Shown here: piece after piece, positions 61,786 through 64,000 of the stretch
Numbering within the stretch: the stretch's first letter is position 1
How the letters are laid out: every line of letters begins with the position of its first letter
Assembly (NCBI GenBank): GCA_002005505.1
Contig: KV908338.1
Span: 800,659-864,658, forward strand
Length of the DNA stretch: 64,000 nucleotides
Reading direction: 5' to 3'
Origin: Botryococcus braunii
Taxonomy: Eukaryota > Chlorophyta > Trebouxiophyceae
Position numbers and translations under genes: made by a program
The notes under the pieces: generated by a model
What the model was told of the DNA's origin: nothing
What the model saw: only the letters and a program-made list of their open reading frames with translations
Databases searched by the model: none

Positions 61786-63978
61786 TCATTTGGCTCGTTC
61801 GGATCGTACAGAGTGCGGCCGCGTTCGCCAGTGAGTGGCTTGTGATCTACAATGCCACCACACCCGGGATCCACGATACATCCACACCCATGTCCTTAAC
61901 AATTGTGCTAGAGTATAAGCATCAGCATTCATTGTTGTAGCAGCAAAATGAGCACACTTGTTAAGCCTATCCACGACAAATCAAATAGCATCATTTCCAC
62001 TTGGGGTCGGTGGGAGGTTAGTAATAAAGTCCATAGACACACTTTGCCACTTCCTTCCTGGTACTTGCAAGGGGTGAAGAAGACCAGCAGGCAAAGTATT
62101 CCGAGCCTTGACTCGTTGACAAGAGTCACAATGAGCAACATAGGCTTTGACATCCTCATACATTCCCGGCCAATACCATTCCCTTGTTACAAGCTCGTAC
62201 ATGCGAGTTACTCCAGGGTGACCAACATGAGGTGGATCATGTAAAGCTTCCAAAATTCCACGTCGTAGGTTCTCCACGACAAGTTCCCCATCTTTCCTTT
62301 CCTCAAACAATGCAGGAACATATTTCCGTCCATTCCTCTCCCAAAAGCCTCCCTTTAGACTAACCTTCCTTCTATTCGCACGCGCTGCCAACCACGGATC
62401 GTATGTGTAAGCCTTCTCAAGTTTGCCAAGTAGGGATTCGTACCCATCGGTCTCGCGGGTAAGCTCACTCGGGCTGGCCAACCCGATTTGCTCCATCGTG
62501 CCGAGGGAGCTTGGGGTCTCGTGAGCGGGCCCCGGGAGCGTGACCTTGGGGACCTTGCGGACCCGAGCTGTGAGGGTACCCTCGACATCCCGGCTGGAGG
62601 GGGTGAGGGAGTCCGGACTGGTGCGCCGACGCTTGCGCCGGAGGGCAGCCCCGGCCACAGCAGCCCCATTGTCCCTCCCCCCAGGTCCAGGGTGTTGAGT
62701 GAAGTGACACCTGGAGAGCGGATCCGCAATGTTGGTCTTGCCCGGTTCCCATACCCATTCAATCTCAAACTCCTGCAGGCGCTCGGCCCACCGAGCCCTC
62801 CGAGGACTAAGCCCCACCTGTTGACCCAAGAAGGTGTTGCACTTGTGATCCGTCACCACCGTTACTGGCTTACCTAACAAATAACACCTCCATTCCGTGA
62901 GAGCATACACTACAGCCAATAACTCCCGTTCCGTGGCACTGTAGTTCCTCTCGCTTGCTCCCAACTTTTTACTGAAATACGCACAAACCTTCCCATCTTG
63001 AAATAGCACAGCTCCCACGCCGTAATCGCATGCATCGCACACTACCTTAAATGGCCGACGTACGTCCGGGAGCGTTAAGATAGGGGCACTTACCAAAGCT
63101 TCCTTTATGTTGTCAAATGCTTCCTGTTGTTCCTGTCCCCACTTCCAAGGTGCTTTTGCCCCAGAGAGAGCTGTCAATGGGGTTGCCAGGATACTGTAGT
63201 TCTGAATAAACTTTCGAAAGTAATTAGACAACCCAAGAAACCTCCTAACTTCCGTTACGTTTGTGGGCGTAGGCCACTCCTGCACCACCTTGACTTTATC
63301 CATATCCACTTCCAACCCATTTTCCCCAATGATGTGTCCCAAGTATTTCAATTGTTTCTCAAAGAAAGAGCATTTGACAAGTTTTGCCAGGAGTTGATGT
63401 TCGCGTAGACGGGTGAAAACTCTGTCCAACTGCAGAAGGTGTTCCTCTTCCGTTTTGCTATAAATGAGCACATCATCCAAGTATACAACCAAAAAGCCTT
63501 CCCTTATAAAGTCGTGAAAAACCTCATTCATAAGCCGTTGAAATGTCGCGGGCGCGTTGGTCAAACCAAAGGGAAGTACAAGAAATTCGTACAAGCCAAA
63601 AGGGGTCCTGAAGGCAGTTTTAGGCACATCCTCCTTGCGAAGTCGCACTTGATGGTACCCAGACAACAAGTCCAAGCTCGAAAACACCTTGGCTCCCTTA
63701 AGCCTATCCAACAGATCGTCAATTCTGGGGAGATGGTACCTATCCGAGATGGTAATTTTATTCAGGGGACGGTAGTCTATTACCATACGCAAACTTCCAT
63801 CCTTCTTTCTAACAAACAAAACAGGTGATGCAAATGGTGAGCAACTTGGCCTGATCAATCCCAATTTTAACAACTCATCAACCGTTTTTTCGCATTCCGC
63901 AAGCTCACTTGGAGCAAGACGGTACGCGGGCCTATTGGGGGGCCGATGTCCTTCTTCCAAATTTATTGTGTGAAACAC
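61786..63978 (-). pseudogene. Element I pol: RT, RNase H, truncated integrase (gypsy)
   Basis: RT from PNRPAYRLAPSELAECEKTV through FVRKKDGSLRMVIDYRPLN, VVYLDDVLIYSK; RNase H KVVCDACDYGVGAVLF and VTDHKCNTFLG; a linker rich in Arg/Ser/Pro; integrase zinc region GHPGVTRMYEL...CDSCQRVK; and the core start SMDFITNLPP. TGA at 61,983-61,981 interrupts the core where relatives have Trp. The same frame resumes with VDRLNKCAHFAATT but homology ends near 61,860, before the second catalytic Asp. The N-terminal side continues beyond the window. A decayed copy. Confidence 0.88.
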
Positions 63979-64000
63979 TTCCCGCTCCGGGGGTAACCCC

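Larger units (their letters stand above)
61107..64000 (-). mobile_element. Element I: Ty3/gypsy retrotransposon (3' portion, runs off window)
   Basis: Minus-strand gypsy element with PPT and 3' LTR to its left (61,106 and below). PPT and 3' UTR similarity to J suggest the same or a sister family. Internal deletion of integrase and a nonsense codon mark it as inactive. Confidence 0.8.

Overview
The window is eukaryotic nuclear DNA from a large, repeat-rich genome. There are no operons, ribosome binding sites or bacterial genes. It holds long dinucleotide microsatellites, a GT-AG spliced gene, and a nest of Ty3/gypsy and Ty1/copia LTR retrotransposons, several with integrase chromodomains. Chromodomain gypsy elements and the general protein look suggest the green lineage (an alga or charophyte such as Chara is a guess, low confidence). 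The sequence alone does not settle the species.

Region 1 (1-19,008) is host DNA: many (GT)n/(CA)n, (GA)n and (GAT)n tracts, several minisatellites, a roughly 94-nt imperfect hairpin at 9,017-9,110, and two candidate protein-coding loci. The better one lies on the minus strand between about 16,289 and 10,202. Six short exons with GT-AG borders and mutually compatible phases lead into a 3.2-kb exon encoding a Q/A/P/S-rich protein with a 9-residue tandem repeat and a SUMO-interaction-like motif. I do not recognise the family. The second locus (2,602-3,696, minus) is a basic proline-rich ORF of unknown status.

Region 2 (19,009-64,000) is almost entirely LTR retrotransposon. I name the elements A to J (G is not used). 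A (copia, minus, 19,014-27,228) sits 12 bp from B. B (gypsy, plus) starts at 27,246 and has been cut open four times: by C (gypsy, same family as B, minus), D (gypsy with chromodomain, plus), F (copia, plus) and H (gypsy with chromodomain, minus). H was itself entered by E (intact-looking gypsy with chromodomain, plus) and by J (minus). I (gypsy, minus) lies inside J and runs off the window end. Five-base target duplications matching on both sides and equal-length LTR pairs support A, C, D, E and F as complete insertions. LTR pairs are identical or nearly so, which points to recent activity.

The most interesting signals are: (1) a 65-codon leader ORF in F whose N-terminus copies eight consecutive residues of the histone H3 tail around K4 and K9; (2) a hairpin overlapping the 3' end of the primer binding site in B, C, D and E, with different stem sequences but kept pairing; (3) hairpins near the 3' polypurine tract that covary between related elements (D/E and J/I); (4) two primer strategies side by side, a tRNA 3'-end PBS shared by copia A and gypsy B-E, and a half-tRNA (anticodon-arm) PBS in copia F; (5) an apparent -1 frameshift site in A, and loss of the integrase catalytic Glu region in F although its 1,522-codon ORF stays open; (6) single nonsense codons in the integrase of C, D and I, all explainable by C-to-T change.
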